From Membranipora membranacea (taxonomy: Eukaryota > Bryozoa > Gymnolaemata > Cheilostomatida > Membraniporidae), in assembly GCA_914767715.1 (NCBI GenBank), contig OU612070.1, forward strand, positions 23,548,025 to 23,612,024: a DNA stretch of 64,000 bases, written 5' to 3'. Shown piece after piece: positions 23,233-48,175 of this stretch (positions are counted from its first letter, which is position 1; every line of letters begins with the position of its first letter). The notes under the pieces are model-generated. The model was not told the DNA's origin. It was given only the letters and a program-made list of their open reading frames with translations, and made no database searches. A program made the translations under genes and the position numbers.

Positions 23233-24826
23233 ATGGATGTGAAAGACCTGTTGGCAGACCCGCCATGCACTTGCCTGCTCCACAATTCTGATGTGAAGAA
23301 TAAAAAATCAGAATCAGCTGATGGGCACTCTGTGATTGAAGATAAAGTGATCGCTCTGTTTTTCACTTCAAACTGGTGTGAACCCTGCCATACATTCACA
23401 AAAGTTCTCTCACAGGTACACAAAAATGCAAATAAAACTCATCCAAATCAGGAGCAGCTTTCATGTTGTATGGCAATATTCCATCTCATGAGGCTTTGTG
23501 ATTGTTGCATGAGAGCACCTACCTTTCATAGATGCTTACACTGGTATATTGTATTAATAGTTTAGTAGTATCTGTTTGTCTTGAAATTCCTATGTAACTG
23601 CCATAATCAATTCATACTATATATGTTGTGCGCTTTAGGCACACAGAACAATGGACAAGCGATCATCAGAGGTAGTTATCATAAATGTTCCTGTTGAGAG
23701 TGACCCTGACGATGCCAAGTACTGTTTTGATCGTATGCCTGACGACTGGTATATGATACCATCGGACTCACAACTCATAAAGTAAGTTCCATCTTTCTTG
23801 TGAAAAAGATGTCGCCCGTCTAGTGACAGAATAGTCCAAATCTGTTTACTGATCTGTTAGTATGTTGGGTTGGATGTTGATTCGAAAAATCCCCGTTCAG
23901 GGATAGCTCAGTTGGTAGAGCGCCGAACTCAAGACTGCAAGGTCGTGTGTTAGTTCCTCAGTGGTGCCTGTTGATGCAAGCTCCTGAATCGCCTGTTGCT
24001 GGTCATTCGTCCTAGCCAACATCAAAAACTAACTAACTTTCCCCAACCGATTGCTGGAGTCACGATTCAATTCGGTGTTTGTAGCTTGCCAAAACCAGGA
24101 AAGTTAGCGCGGTCATAATTCAGCTGATCAGTTGGCTAATATTCTTTAGTGAAACTGTAAAACAATCAGTGGTTATCCTCTCATTGACATGGAGAGGATA
24201 AATCTAAGTTCTGATTCAAACAAAGTACTTGATTGATGTGATAGAAGAACTTACCATAAGTTCACATACCCCTTATTGGAAGCAATGAACTTGTTCATTG
24301 TTGGAAGCATATGTATAATTATGATCTTATTGTGTGATTCTGTGTTCGTTTGTAGAGATCTGATGAATAAGTACAGTGTGAGGACAATTCCTCGCCTGAT
24401 TGCCTGTAAATCAGACGGCACAACAATCACCACTAAGGGCAGATCTGAAATAGAGTCGAGAATGTCTGGAGCAGCATTCAACTGGATAGAATCATCCCGA
24501 CCCAAACCTAAACAACTTGTCAATGGCTTCGTGAGTAATACATGTTTTCTGTATGTTTGAACAACTTCATATTGGTTTTCGCTACTTTTTCATTCTTCAA
24601 TAATGAAATACCGAAATTTAACATAACCTACCTGCACTTTAATGTTAGAGGTAAACTTGAGAGTAAATGGAGGGTCCGAGCGCTGATTCTATGTATGTGA
24701 GGTTTCTCATATTTGAGCCTGCTTGCTCAAATGCAAGATGACAAGAATAAAACAGTACTTTCAATATAGTTTTTTGTTGTCTTTTTACCACAGGATTTAG
24801 ATGAAGTACAAGAAGGCAACAGCTGA
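23233..24826 (+). CDS. NXNL2: Nucleoredoxin-like protein 2 (thioredoxin fold)
   Basis: Four exons (23233-23415, 23639-23781, 24356-24530, 24794-24826) give 177 residues in consistent phase. It is a thioredoxin-fold protein of the nucleoredoxin-like (rod-derived cone viability factor) family. The strand before the active site is VIALFFTSNWCEPC, with the CxxC at Cys49 and Cys52. The segment DLMNKYSVRTIPRLI carries the conserved cis-proline, followed by GTTITTKGR and AFNWIES, which line up well with vertebrate NXNL2. Known vertebrate NXNL2 has lost the second active-site cysteine, whereas this protein keeps both, so disulfide reductase activity is plausible (inference). Intron 2 (23782-24355) holds a tRNA-derived fragment. 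AATAAA occurs at 25072. The gene converges on DNAL1. Confidence 0.85.
23900..23960 (+). repeat. tRNA-derived fragment in an NXNL2-like intron
   Basis: A tRNA-like 5' part with a good A box (TAGCTCAGTTGGTAGAGCGC) is followed by GGTCGTGTGTTAGTTCC, a damaged B box. It shares the GGTCGTG phrase with the element at 20475-20565. Probably a SINE head or decayed tRNA. Confidence 0.6.
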
Positions 24827-25071
24827 CAGGTTTGAGAGCCACTAATCTTCTAAAGTGAACTATAAGCAGCATCAGGTGTTTATCTGTGATCTTTTATACA
24901 ATTACTCATCTTTCCTATATCATTTCACAAACAAAATTCCTTCCATTTGTGTTGGTGCTAAGTACATACTAAGAATGTTGTTTCACTAGCTGTTTTTATT
25001 GTGCCAGCTGAATGTGGTTTTAATACAGTATGATTGAATGTTCCAAAATATCACCAGGTTTAATAAAAACA

Positions 25072-25077
25072 TCACAC
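25072..25077 (+). promoter_or_regulatory. Polyadenylation signal of the NXNL2-like gene
   Basis: AATAAA about 245 bp after the stop codon, within the interval separating this gene from the convergent DNAL1. Confidence 0.45.
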
Positions 25078-25354
25078 TCTAGATCCAGCATCCATAGCTT
25101 GGAGGGCGTCAAACTCTTTTTGGATGTGAATGAATGGTCATGTAAAAGCTGTCGCTGTTTGATTTTGTTCACAGGGCTGGTCACTGAGGGATCTTGATAG
25201 AATGTGATAATTTAATTTATTTAATCCCTGTAATGCTGAGTTGATAACCTTGGACGAATGCACATATCACTTTGGATGTAAACATATCTAAGTATATACA
25301 CAAGATAAGTAAATGGCTACTAGACAAATGTATGACGATAATTGAGCGATAAAC

Positions 25355-27499
25355 TCAATCCTCATCTTCTTCATCACGGATCACGGGTACTCCTGAAATG
25401 AAAACAGCATATAGATGTACGACTCCATTGGAAAAAAAAGTCAGTGTTCAACTGAAATACATATCAAGATAGCGAATCGTAATATAGACAGACAATTTGA
25501 CAAGGTTTACACTCTGCATGTAGTGAGAGTATACAAGTATAAGTGTTCCGCTTTATACTTGCCAATTAGTCAAATACCATCAAGTTAAAATAAACCAAAA
25601 ATGAAATTTAAACTGGTCCGCCAAGGATATGATATGAGCTGAGCCATGTGGGTAAGGTAAGATATGAGGCAGACAGACTCTACAAATATGACATCGGGCA
25701 GATGTCTGAATACACACACTTTTTGTTTTGACAAGTGAATTAGTTTTAGATGACACAAAGAATCAAACAACTGACCATCAAGTTTCTTCAATTTGCCGAG
25801 TTTTTTGGAAGCCTCATCCCTCCATGTTCCAGCTTGAGTCATTGTCTCCTCTAGTGGATTACCGACAAAGTTAAGTTCAACTAGGCATGGCAGGTCATTC
25901 TAAAACAGTATTATTTCAATCAGTTTATAAATTATACTACTAGACATAGAAGTTACCAACATTATTCAAGCACCTTGATGCTGTGAACCCTTGCTTTCAC
26001 TATTCTGGAACATTCTCTGACATAAGAAAGAAACTGTGAGCACAGACCCTGGAGATTCCACTTGGAAGAATGTTTATTTAAAACACCTGAAATGAAGCAT
26101 TTAAAACTGTTTCGATTCATTTTTTGTCACAGGGTATATTGCTTATGCCAACCACCAAGTAAATAATCTGCTTTGTGTGGTGATTGCCTTACTGACATTG
26201 TGCTGGGAATTAACTTTAACACAAACTTACCAGCTTTACAAACTCATTCATATCTTTGACGGAGTTGTTTGACATGTACAGGACCTTGAGTTTCTTCAGC
26301 ACATTGATACCTTTCAGTTTCTCAATGAAGTTGTATGAGATCCACAATTCCTCTAATGTGTCACCAACAGCTTCCAGTCCTGTCAAACTTTTTATGCTGT
26401 TCCTTCCCAGAGATAAGATCTTCAGGTTTTCTAAAAACACAAACAATATTGAAGTGCTTGTTCAATATTCTCCAGAGTGACAGTAAAAGTGCCATTCATG
26501 GGGGGTCTTTCGATAAGAAAGTGCCATGCTTTACTAAAGCGATAAATCACTATCACATCGTTCAAAATTATCACTCACTTGGTCTTACAATTAGACAAAG
26601 TAGATGGTTCTATCATTGACTGAGCAATTTGAAAGCGAGAGCCTAGCAGGTATCGCTAACTTATCGCTCACTCACTGATTGCGATTTTGGCTGTTTCTAA
26701 TTGAAAGATCCCCCTGTGTAAGTTCTATCACTTTCAAGTAAACAAGTGTGACTTTTGATTATATTTATATCCAAGTTAAGCTTCTGATGAGATCCTTGTG
26801 ACAAAAATGTGGCAAACATGAAGTGAGCAGTAGATTTTGGCAGACATACTCAAGCCGTTAAGATTGGCAATCTTCTCAATCTGGTTGGTAGATAATGAGA
26901 GTTTTTCACAGGCAGCCAGCGTTGACAGTGAAGCATCCATCTTTTCTACGCTAGGTATCTGAGCGTATAGTTTGACCTCCTTTGCTTCCGAGGCCTTGGC
27001 ACCATTTTTCTCTTCCTATACGCGAACAAAAGAACTATCATATAGCGAATGTTACATGAAGGACAAGCTGTCCTGGTGAGTAAACTCTACTGTCTTCCGA
27101 GAATGAACAGGTATGTTTTCATTATATTTGATTCAATACCTCCAACTGTTGACATATCCATGTGTTTCAGCTTTCAGACAGGAGAGGCAAGATAAAACTT
27201 TGGGCACCAGGAGATGACAACTTGAGTTCTTTATCAAAGAATACTATTTGTGCTTCTTATTTATACTTCAGCTAGAATTTACCACTAGCTAGGCTAGTGA
27301 CTACTTGTTTGTTATCTATTGCACTCACCCATTTGGCCAATGCCTCTTTGATTGTGGTTCCCTTAGATGCCTATAAGCAGAACAAGTGTATGATTATAAA
27401 TGATGTCTCGGTCATATTACATGTGAATGAATGGTATAAACATCAATAACAAACAATTTCAAATAATTTTGAAAAATACAAGAATTGAATACCCACCAT
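25355..27499 (-). CDS. DNAL1: Axonemal dynein light chain 1 (LC1)
   Basis: Six exons: 27497-27499 (only the ATG), 27329-27370, 26850-27015, 26231-26430, 25776-25899, 25355-25392. They make 190 residues, exactly the vertebrate length, with all phases agreeing. LC1 is a leucine-rich-repeat protein that binds the outer-arm dynein gamma heavy chain and tubulin in motile cilia. Diagnostic segments are [93 protein letters not shown] and FVGNPLEE, ending acidic (DEEDED). The first coding exon carries a single codon. An X-box match lies 8 bp upstream of the ATG. A TIR element sits in the intron at 26431-26849. A TTTATT at 25216 (AATAAA on this strand) can serve polyadenylation. Confidence 0.97.
26500..26715. 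mobile_element. MITE-like element with GGGGGTCTTTC terminal inverted repeats
   Basis: The left end GGGGGTCTTTCGATAAGAAA and the right end (complement AGGGGGATCTTTCAATTAGA) are imperfect inverted repeats about 20 bp long, 216 bp overall. No coding capacity. It lies within a DNAL1 intron. A related copy is at 45265-45430 in a kinase intron. Confidence 0.7.
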
Positions 27500-27507
27500 C
27501 TTGATTC

Positions 27508-27521
27508 GTTTCTATAGCAAC
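27508..27521. promoter_or_regulatory. RFX X-box motif at the DNAL1 start
   Basis: GTTTCTATAGCAAC fits the RFX consensus RYYNYY(1-3)RRNRAC exactly and matches the palindrome GTTGCCATGGCAAC at 11 of 14 positions. It is 8 bp from the DNAL1 start codon. RFX factors switch on ciliary genes in animals, so a dynein light chain is an expected target. Binding itself is inferred. Confidence 0.6.
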
Positions 27522-28005
27522 ACTGACTAGCAGTGAAGACAAACCAAAACATATATCATGAGGTATATGTAATTTTTGTAGACTTCACTGTGATGGGGAT
27601 TCTTTCAATGTTCCTTACTCATTAAATGACTCATTATATCCATGAAAAATTTGAAAGGCTAATGATAAACATTGAGAATTTTCATGATACTTTGAAGTAT
27701 AGCATAATATTCATAGACACATTTTATTTAATTTTTATTATCACATCAAACTTGGGATTTTTCATTTTTGTGTTTAGCCTCAAACCCAAGTTGTTTTATC
27801 AAGTTCGAATTAAAACGAAGTTTTCCACTTTCCCTATATATCCACAAAGTACCTAACTAACCTTCAGACTATATCATTTGAAACATAATTGTACATACAT
27901 TTTGCCTGCAAAAAGAGGCGTAGTTGTTTTTATTTTGTCTAAAGATAAAATAAAATAGATAACTAACTAACTTGAAGTATAAGTACTTTGGTTTGTCATT
28001 ACAAG

Positions 28006-28444
28006 ATGTCTGCGCCCATTGAAAATTTAGCTGTATTTCTAGATCTTAGCGGTGAGGGTACATTGATACCGTCACGCTCTAAAAACAGGACTAAGACTCA
28101 GATCAACACAAACAGTGGTTGCAAGAAAGACTGGTAAAGGCAATACATGCTGCTCTTACTCATTTAGTGGCTAGGTCTAGCTAGCAGCAAAACTTTCAAC
28201 CACACTTTTGAAACACATGCCCTCTGCATAACATGGCATCAATTTGAATGGATATGATAGTATTATGATATCATTTTCCTGTAATGTTCAACCAAGGAAC
28301 ACCTTGGACTTGGTTCAACCACCAACAACATCCAAAGTTTCAAAGCTTGCTCAGCCCAAGCCAAGGGCAAGTGACACAAGACAGACACTATCCTATGATC
28401 TCCTGGTGCACAAGGATGAGTTTCTGCTGTTACAGAATATTTAG
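28006..28444 (+). CDS. Small protein with a possible THEG-type repeat
   Basis: Two exons (28006-28133, 28297-28444) join in phase to give 91 residues. Exon 1 starts MSAPIENLAVFLDL and has donor CTG|GTAAAG. Exon 2 contains TTSKVSKLAQPKPRAS, which resembles the short repeat R-x-x-x-LA-x-PK of THEG/SPMAP2 sperm flagellar proteins, and ends HKDEFLLLQNI. An alternative acceptor at 28260 would also keep phase. It is divergent from DNAL1 with about 500 bp between start codons, which suits a cilium-related role but does not prove it. The THEG link rests on one motif, so the function is tentative. Confidence 0.4.
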
Positions 28445-29002
28445 TGTTAGCAAGTTACAAGCCAGACTGTATATATCACCACTTCTATACAGTCTCATTT
28501 CTGGTTTTTAACTTGAGGCCACAGCAGGCTACACTGAGTTTTGTAACAGAACAGACTCATCTGTTCTGTGGGCACCGGGAGATCTCCTCTTAACATTTAT
28601 CCAAAATCATACTTCATCAAATAGGGGGATGATCCAAACAAGGTGGTGCCAACGGGCCCGACTGGTCTATACTCAACATTGGTGTCATTTTATTCTCATC
28701 ACGCGTAATTATTTAATATCTCTCATTCACCATATCTATATATACAATGGACTCTCTCTCTCTCCATTGGCGTATGCATACTATGCAAAAATTTGCTACG
28801 ATTCAAGTTGCATCCAGTTACAACGGTCCTATCCAGATGCGTCATCAACAACCAGATATGAATAAGTTTGGTTTGGATCACTATCACTGTGGTAAAACCC
28901 CTGGATGTGGCAAAACCATCCTGATTATGTGATGTTGATTACTGGATGAGTTCCTTACATAGAAACTATCGGTACTCGTTAATTTCTGGATTCTTGCTCT
29001 AG

Positions 29003-30223
29003 GTGTAAGCTGTTGCTATTGCTAGCTACTTCAGTGATTTTTGTTATTATGCTAGTTCTGGTGGTGTCAGATAAAGTCCCATGGCAATCCGCTGCTGTGT
29101 TGGTCATGGGAATAGCAGATAGCTGTGTACCTTGGACACTAATTGCATGGCTTTGTCTCATGCTTTCCACCAATGTCGATGAACCTCTACCCATAGGACT
29201 CGTCATTTTTATTATTTATGGGAAAGGTGGGAAGTATGGCAGCTCCAGCACCAATGAGAATTATTTCAGCTTATCGGTCAGTGTTCCCCATCTAAGAACT
29301 AAGATTTAGTATAGCCATTTATTCTTAGGTTGATGACAGTACTGTCATCATTTGGTCTTCCATCCTTACCACCCTATCCCACCTAAAGTTTAATATTAGG
29401 AAATAAGTCCTATGTTTCACCAACCTTTCAGTCTATATTTAGCCGTATTGCTATGGTCATACCATAAACGTATAAATATGTATACGGTAATGGGTTAAAC
29501 GAAGGATATACTAAAGGTTATACCATGTTATACTAAGGCTTTCACGTCTGAAATGACTGGATCCTGTTCTACAAAGATATTTCCTGAATGTGCCACAATG
29601 GCTAGACTGTATTGTTTATCCATAAAAATATTTGGCAAGTCTGCGCTCGAAAACCATAAAAACCGTTCCCTCTACCCTCTAAATCAATCACTGCGCCAAA
29701 TCACAACAGCATCGGTTAACGCAGGCTTGATAATTTGGAGTTGTCTGTCAAATATTTCAGTTTGGATTACATGTACTTGGTTATGAACAGTTTTGGATCA
29801 AAACTTCCTGTCCTTTCTATATTGAAATAATTCGTCTTTGGATGTAATACCTTATCCAAAAAGTACTTTTGACCAAGATTGCTAGGTTGATGCTAATTTC
29901 TAAACAATGATATCCAAACATGCCCAGATCCATGTAACAAAGTTTTTAAAAACATGGTACATCATCTATTTAGACCAGGTAATTACTGTATTATCGTCCT
30001 TCTGTATTTTCTTCTAGATCTACTCACCACATATTCAACTTGTACAGTCATCATCTTGAACAGGTTATATAGAGATATCAAAAGCGTGGAGAAGAGTAAG
30101 ATTAAAGATGACCTCACAAACTGCTGCCCGATTACTCCCTTACTGTTTGAGAACCTTTACCTTAACAACTCAACGCAGGTAATAACCTCAGCTTTAGCCC
30201 AACTTGTTAGCTCAACTAATTAA
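29003..30223 (+). CDS. Unidentified membrane protein, C-terminal exons
   Basis: Exon 29003-29226 has a good acceptor (CTTGCTCTAG) and encodes three hydrophobic segments: LLLLLATSVIFVIMLVLVV, SAAVLVMGIA with PWTLIAWLCLM, and PIGLVIFIIYG. Its donor leaves one base that joins in phase to exon 30018-30223, which encodes LLTTYSTCTVIILNRLYRDI and a hydrophilic tail ending in a stop. The 5' exons were not found; 28750-28910 holds an open stretch that may contribute. The product was not recognised; polytopic membrane transporters are one possibility. The gene ends about 600 bp before MRPS10. Confidence 0.4.
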
Positions 30224-30822
30224 TCTCATCTTCACATTATTCTAAGACATCAAATCACCAACAACAATATTGATATTTTAATTTTAATGAAACTTCTGGG
30301 AATTGTTGATGAATTATTCAATAGGATGTTCATTTTCCGTGTTGACAAGAAACCTTTGTGTATTTAAGCAGTGCACCCAGTCAGTGAGCATCGTCTTAAG
30401 ATTTTTAATTGCTACTGAAATAAAGCGATGCACTACTGATACTGAACCTGTATAATCGATGCACATTGAGATGATATTGTTGACCTGACTGATACGCAAT
30501 TAAAATTTTATATTCCTTACCTCATCCTAACTATCTAAGATGAGTCAATGTAATTGATTGGCTGACACTACCTGGATTCGGATTTTGTCATTACATGACA
30601 AATATATTGACAGACATGCAATATATTATCTTTTTGGGGAGATAAATAAATGTAAAACTGGATTATCTTCTATTTCTTTGTTTATTTTTCATTCCATCTT
30701 CGTTGGGAGTATTCTCCTCATATTCTTCCCTGATGTCATTGATTGGTCAATGTTAGCAATATATAATGTATAGCCGCATGAGGCTTCACAGTGGAGTGGT
30801 AATAACACCAGTGAGTTTGAAA

Positions 30823-33800
30823 ATGCTTCTTTCTTTCAGAGCCGTTACAAGTTTACTAGGCCAGGCAGCCAAAACTGATACATTTTTGTCTGGAGCTGTC
30901 GTAGCATCAAACTTACAGAGCGCCACTTACTCAACAAAAGTTCAAAAGGTAATCCTAATAAAAAGTTAAAGATGCCTAATATGTTGTCACTGTTATGCAT
31001 TTGACACAGTGCGTTAAGGAATACCATTTCTAGGGTTTTTAGCCGGGGTATTATTATGATGGTCAACATGAGAAGCTTGGAATCTGGTTAGAATTTATAT
31101 GTACAAAAACTCTTAAAAAGCGTACGACTATATACACTGTTGCATTCCTTTACCCGTGTGTGTTTATCCCTAGTTGTATTTTCTGTTATCTTACCCTCCC
31201 CTCCTCTGGAGTACCACATTGTAATAAACAATCTGTATCAGCTCACCTTGAACCCAGTAGCCGGGGTGACCGGGTGTGAATCATCTCCTCCGACTCTAGT
31301 AGTTCTCCCACTCGCTGGTATGTTACTGGTGCTGGCGGTGCCGAGTCTACTCTCCGCGTGATGTGCACTCTGGTTCCTGTTTGACATTGTTTAATAATCC
31401 GTGCCCGATAGATTTCCTAGGTTTTTTATTCCTATACAAAATACCACAGCTTTATTTGGTGCCATACAATATTTATAAATTTTGACAATCCGCTTCTGCG
31501 TTCTGCGCGGTAGCAAAAAATTGTCAATGCTCTGCAGTGAAGAATCTTGTGGTATGACCCGCAGTAGACACACAGTAATTGTATGTGGGAGGTAATTCTA
31601 AATTTAGATGTCTCAAATTGCGATGGGTCCCAAAGGCCCAGCAGTTAGCAAAAGAATGCATAAATGCGTATGTCGTAGATAACTCTATGATTTGTTTTGT
31701 CCAGCTCACGTACAAAGTAAGAATCAAATCAGCCAGGTTTGATTTTCGCATACACCCTAAAAGAGTATGTTAAACTCACCTCTCAGTCTACTGTTATGCC
31801 TAGGCTACCCTCTCCTGTTTTGTGTTACGTTGTTAGACGCTAACTACACTCAACCTTATCAAACCTCACGATATCACTAAGCTTGTCCATCTCAGCCAAA
31901 CACCTTATCTATTTTTCCTCATGCCTGTCTGTGTAGATTGGACAGAAGTATAGAAATCAATAAATCTGACATGAAGATTACCTGTCTTACTGTCCCCTTC
32001 ACTTGTTTATTAGAGACCTCTTCTATTGATTGTAATAATCTGATTTAATTAAGTCAGGTACCACCTTATGTTAGAAGAGTTGGCCATAGAGAAAACACAA
32101 TATGACAGTATTCATAGTTTCACCTAATTATTAGATAATGGTTTGTTTACCACTTGAGCACACAAGTTTATCTTATCGCTGTGTTCAGACATCTGCTGGG
32201 TCTCATATTTGTAATGTCTGTGTTTTAATGCCCCCTCCCTCTCTCTTGCCTCACCTCACCCACAACAATCAGCTCATATCAGCTGCAGAAAAGAATAACT
32301 GCATTCTTGTGTAGGGAGCAGAATATTCCTAAGACCAGTTTAAATTCTATTTTTTTATTTTGATGATTTTAGACTAAATTGCAAATATAAAGACTTGCTA
32401 TCATGGACTCATGGTTTCTAGCTGAAGACCTGTGTGTTGTGCAGTGGTACGCGCACCACTGTATGTTGTATCTAGGGCTTTGATCTAACAGCTTAAATGT
32501 GTTAAGTAGGACCTTTGAACCCTCGTATTTTGAAGATTTAACAGATGCCACAGATCCGTGGTTATCCATTCTGGCTTACCATAGCCGCTATATACAGATC
32601 TCTACTCTAAATCACCCTGTCTGTTTCCTTCACAGCAAAAAGAAACTAAACTTGCACAGGCTCGAACTGGCCCTGCAAAGAGTGAAGTGCAGACAACTTC
32701 TGTACAGGAGGAAGGAGAACCTGATGCACTATATACACATATACAAGTAGAGGTCAGGGGTCACGACCCCGCTGTACTCAAGAGCTACAACTTTTTTGCC
32801 ACAGAAGCTGCTAAACTGCTACACATAAAACATACACTGTAAGTAATGCTGTCATTTCCTGCAGTATTGCAGTACCGATATGGCATACACTTAGCGTATC
32901 CTTAAGTTGGTTGGTTTATTGCATCACAATCATGCTGAAAGATTTAGGTGTTTATATTGTCACATGGGAAGGAGGTATGACAAAACTATAAAAATTGGAG
33001 TGAAGAAAATTCTACTAGTGAATGAGAGCAGATTGATTAAAAAATATCATATTTCATGGTACTTGCTATTCTTTTCAGCTAACAAAATTTTTGAGTCAAA
33101 AAGAATTGGGGAGGCTACTCCCATTTTCACATTGGTCTACAAGATATTAACATTGAAAACCAACGAATTGCCACTGAGTGTAAGTTCACACATACGACCA
33201 GACCAGCACCTTCTTTGCTTCATGTTCAAGACAGCTTGTAAGGCTAGTAGTCTATCTTAAGAAAAATCTCATAATTCTTTTGCGCAGAGAGACACCGAAT
33301 CGGATATTTGAGAGGATGACTCTTAACAAAGCTCGATTTAAATATGGTAAATATGACAAAGTGCAGTACGAGAGGCGAACACACTTCAGGGTTATTAATG
33401 TAAGTAGCATTCATGTTCAAGTGTATCGTTTTGTCACACAAATGGGCATAATCATGTTCTCAATCTAATTTATGTGTAGTAGCTCTTGCTAAACAGGTAA
33501 ATATGCATCTCTCCATGTCCAAGTGCAAGTAAAATATGGAAGGATATCCCACCTTCCCTGAACAAATAACACATTGTCGTATTTGTAGCTGCATGAAGTG
33601 ACTGGATCTACCACAGATACTTATCTGGAATATATTCAAAGGAATTTACCTTACGGTGTAGCTATGAAAGTTACCAGAGTGAGTAGACTTATAAATTACC
33701 CCCCTCCATGCGGCACAGTTCAAGATATGAATTCGTTTGATGTTTGATTTGGGCATGAAAAATCTCTCTTGAAAGTGAGAATAGCAGTTACACCTTTCCT

Positions 33801-34027
33801 TAATCTAGTAGATGTTGAGAAAAAAGTGAAACATGAATTTGAATAAATTTCATTATGATTTTGAATCTAGATAATGCCCTCCATCAAACTTCCTTTTTAT
33901 TTTTACCCACCTTAACCTTTATATCACGCATAATGAATTTAATTTTTTTTTTCTGCAGACAAAAATAGAACCCATACCAGATCACATCAAACGACCAGAA
34001 GAATCGGAACTAACACAAACTTCATGA
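30823..34027 (+). CDS. MRPS10: Mitochondrial small-subunit ribosomal protein S10 (uS10m)
   Basis: Five exons (30823-30948, 32636-32838, 33288-33399, 33589-33678, 33959-34027) give 199 residues, close to the vertebrate 201. The first exon encodes an N-terminus with basic and hydroxylated residues and few acids, typical of a mitochondrial presequence ([17 protein letters not shown]). The S10 core follows: [54 protein letters not shown] and [11 protein letters not shown], as in the uS10 family. Exon 2 begins with a Gln/Glu-rich linker absent from bacterial S10. Intron 1 is 1.7 kb and contains an unexplained open stretch with a hydrophobic tail. AATAAA follows at 34143. The gene converges on the FES-type kinase. 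Confidence 0.95.
31165..31361 (+). other. Open frame with GPI-like hydrophobic tail in MRPS10 intron 1
   Basis: After an acceptor-like CCCTAG, an open frame ends with [17 protein letters not shown] and a hydrophobic stretch before the stop. That is the layout of a GPI-anchor signal or a tail anchor. There is no ATG of its own and no partner exon was found, so it may be chance. Confidence 0.2.
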
Positions 34028-34142
34028 GTGGAATCATTTTCTCTATATTATCATCTATCATTGCTTGTTAAAATCAAAGTGTTTCACCATTTGATAAAAA
34101 AACTAAGTAGAAAATGGATGTGGGACTGTCAAAGTACAAATG

Positions 34143-34148
34143 AATAAA
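34143..34148 (+). promoter_or_regulatory. Polyadenylation signal of MRPS10
   Basis: AATAAA about 115 bp after the MRPS10 stop codon. Confidence 0.6.
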
Positions 34149-34733
34149 ATGATGAGAATTCTACGATCATTTCAAATTATTCTGATAAATCTCAAATAAA
34201 ATGTGTACTTTGAAAACGTCTTGATTCATCAGAAGGTCCTGATTAATTTTTTCTAAGTACATGACGTGTGTAAAAAATGAATCTGCTTCTCTTGATCTGT
34301 TGTACAATATATAAATAAGAAAGAGAAAGTAAGAATCGTGAAAATAAGGAAAATCTGTGTAGTTTACAGTACATATTTTTGGTATTGAAAACCAGTGCAC
34401 ATATAGATGACTAAATCAAATCATTGATAAGATAAGCAGGTACAAGTCTGCTATATATATATAATATAATACAAAAGAGTGTTTTATTTATTCTATAAAA
34501 TGGTGGCCTGGAAGAGAAAAGTATGAGTCAGATCAGGAAGATAATTAATAATTCAGAAAATAAATACAAACGATTACAAGTTTGTCATGTGAGGATTTCT
34601 CTCACATGGGACTGGTAATGTAAGAGATGGCAAAGTTAATGCCTAGTCTTTCTTGATTAGTTAGTTTGCCAGCTAAATAAATGTCAGCGGCGATTAGTTT
34701 TCAAAAAAGAGATGTTACAATATTCTGAGTAAG

Positions 34734-34844
34734 ATCAACTTTTATCCAGTTTGCCTGCATTCCAGTTGCCCCCCTGCGGCGTAACCAGTGGAGGGGGAAC
34801 AACTTCAAATGCAGGCAAATGATCCACACCTGGTCTAAAGTTGA
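34734..34844. mobile_element. MITE, TTGCCTGCATTCCAG family
   Basis: Outer inverted repeats TCAACTTT..CCAG and CTGG..AAAGTTGA flank inner ones (TTTGCCTGCAT, complement ATGCAGGCAAA). About 110 bp, no coding capacity. It lies between the convergent ends of MRPS10 and the kinase gene. Relatives are at 63769-63886, 52130-52190 and 19840-19960. Confidence 0.75.
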
Positions 34845-34930
34845 GTAGGTCAGGTTTTGATTGGTATCCTAATATCCATATTATGTAGTTATAGTAACGG
34901 ATGGATCATCAGTGTTTATATAAAGGTCTG

Positions 34931-48175
<13,245 letters not shown>

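Noticed and set aside
33082-33180. Extra MRPS10 exon between exons 2 and 3
   Set aside because: Open in one frame, but either acceptor there joins exon 2 into a stop; skipping it gives exact phase and the expected S10 sequence.
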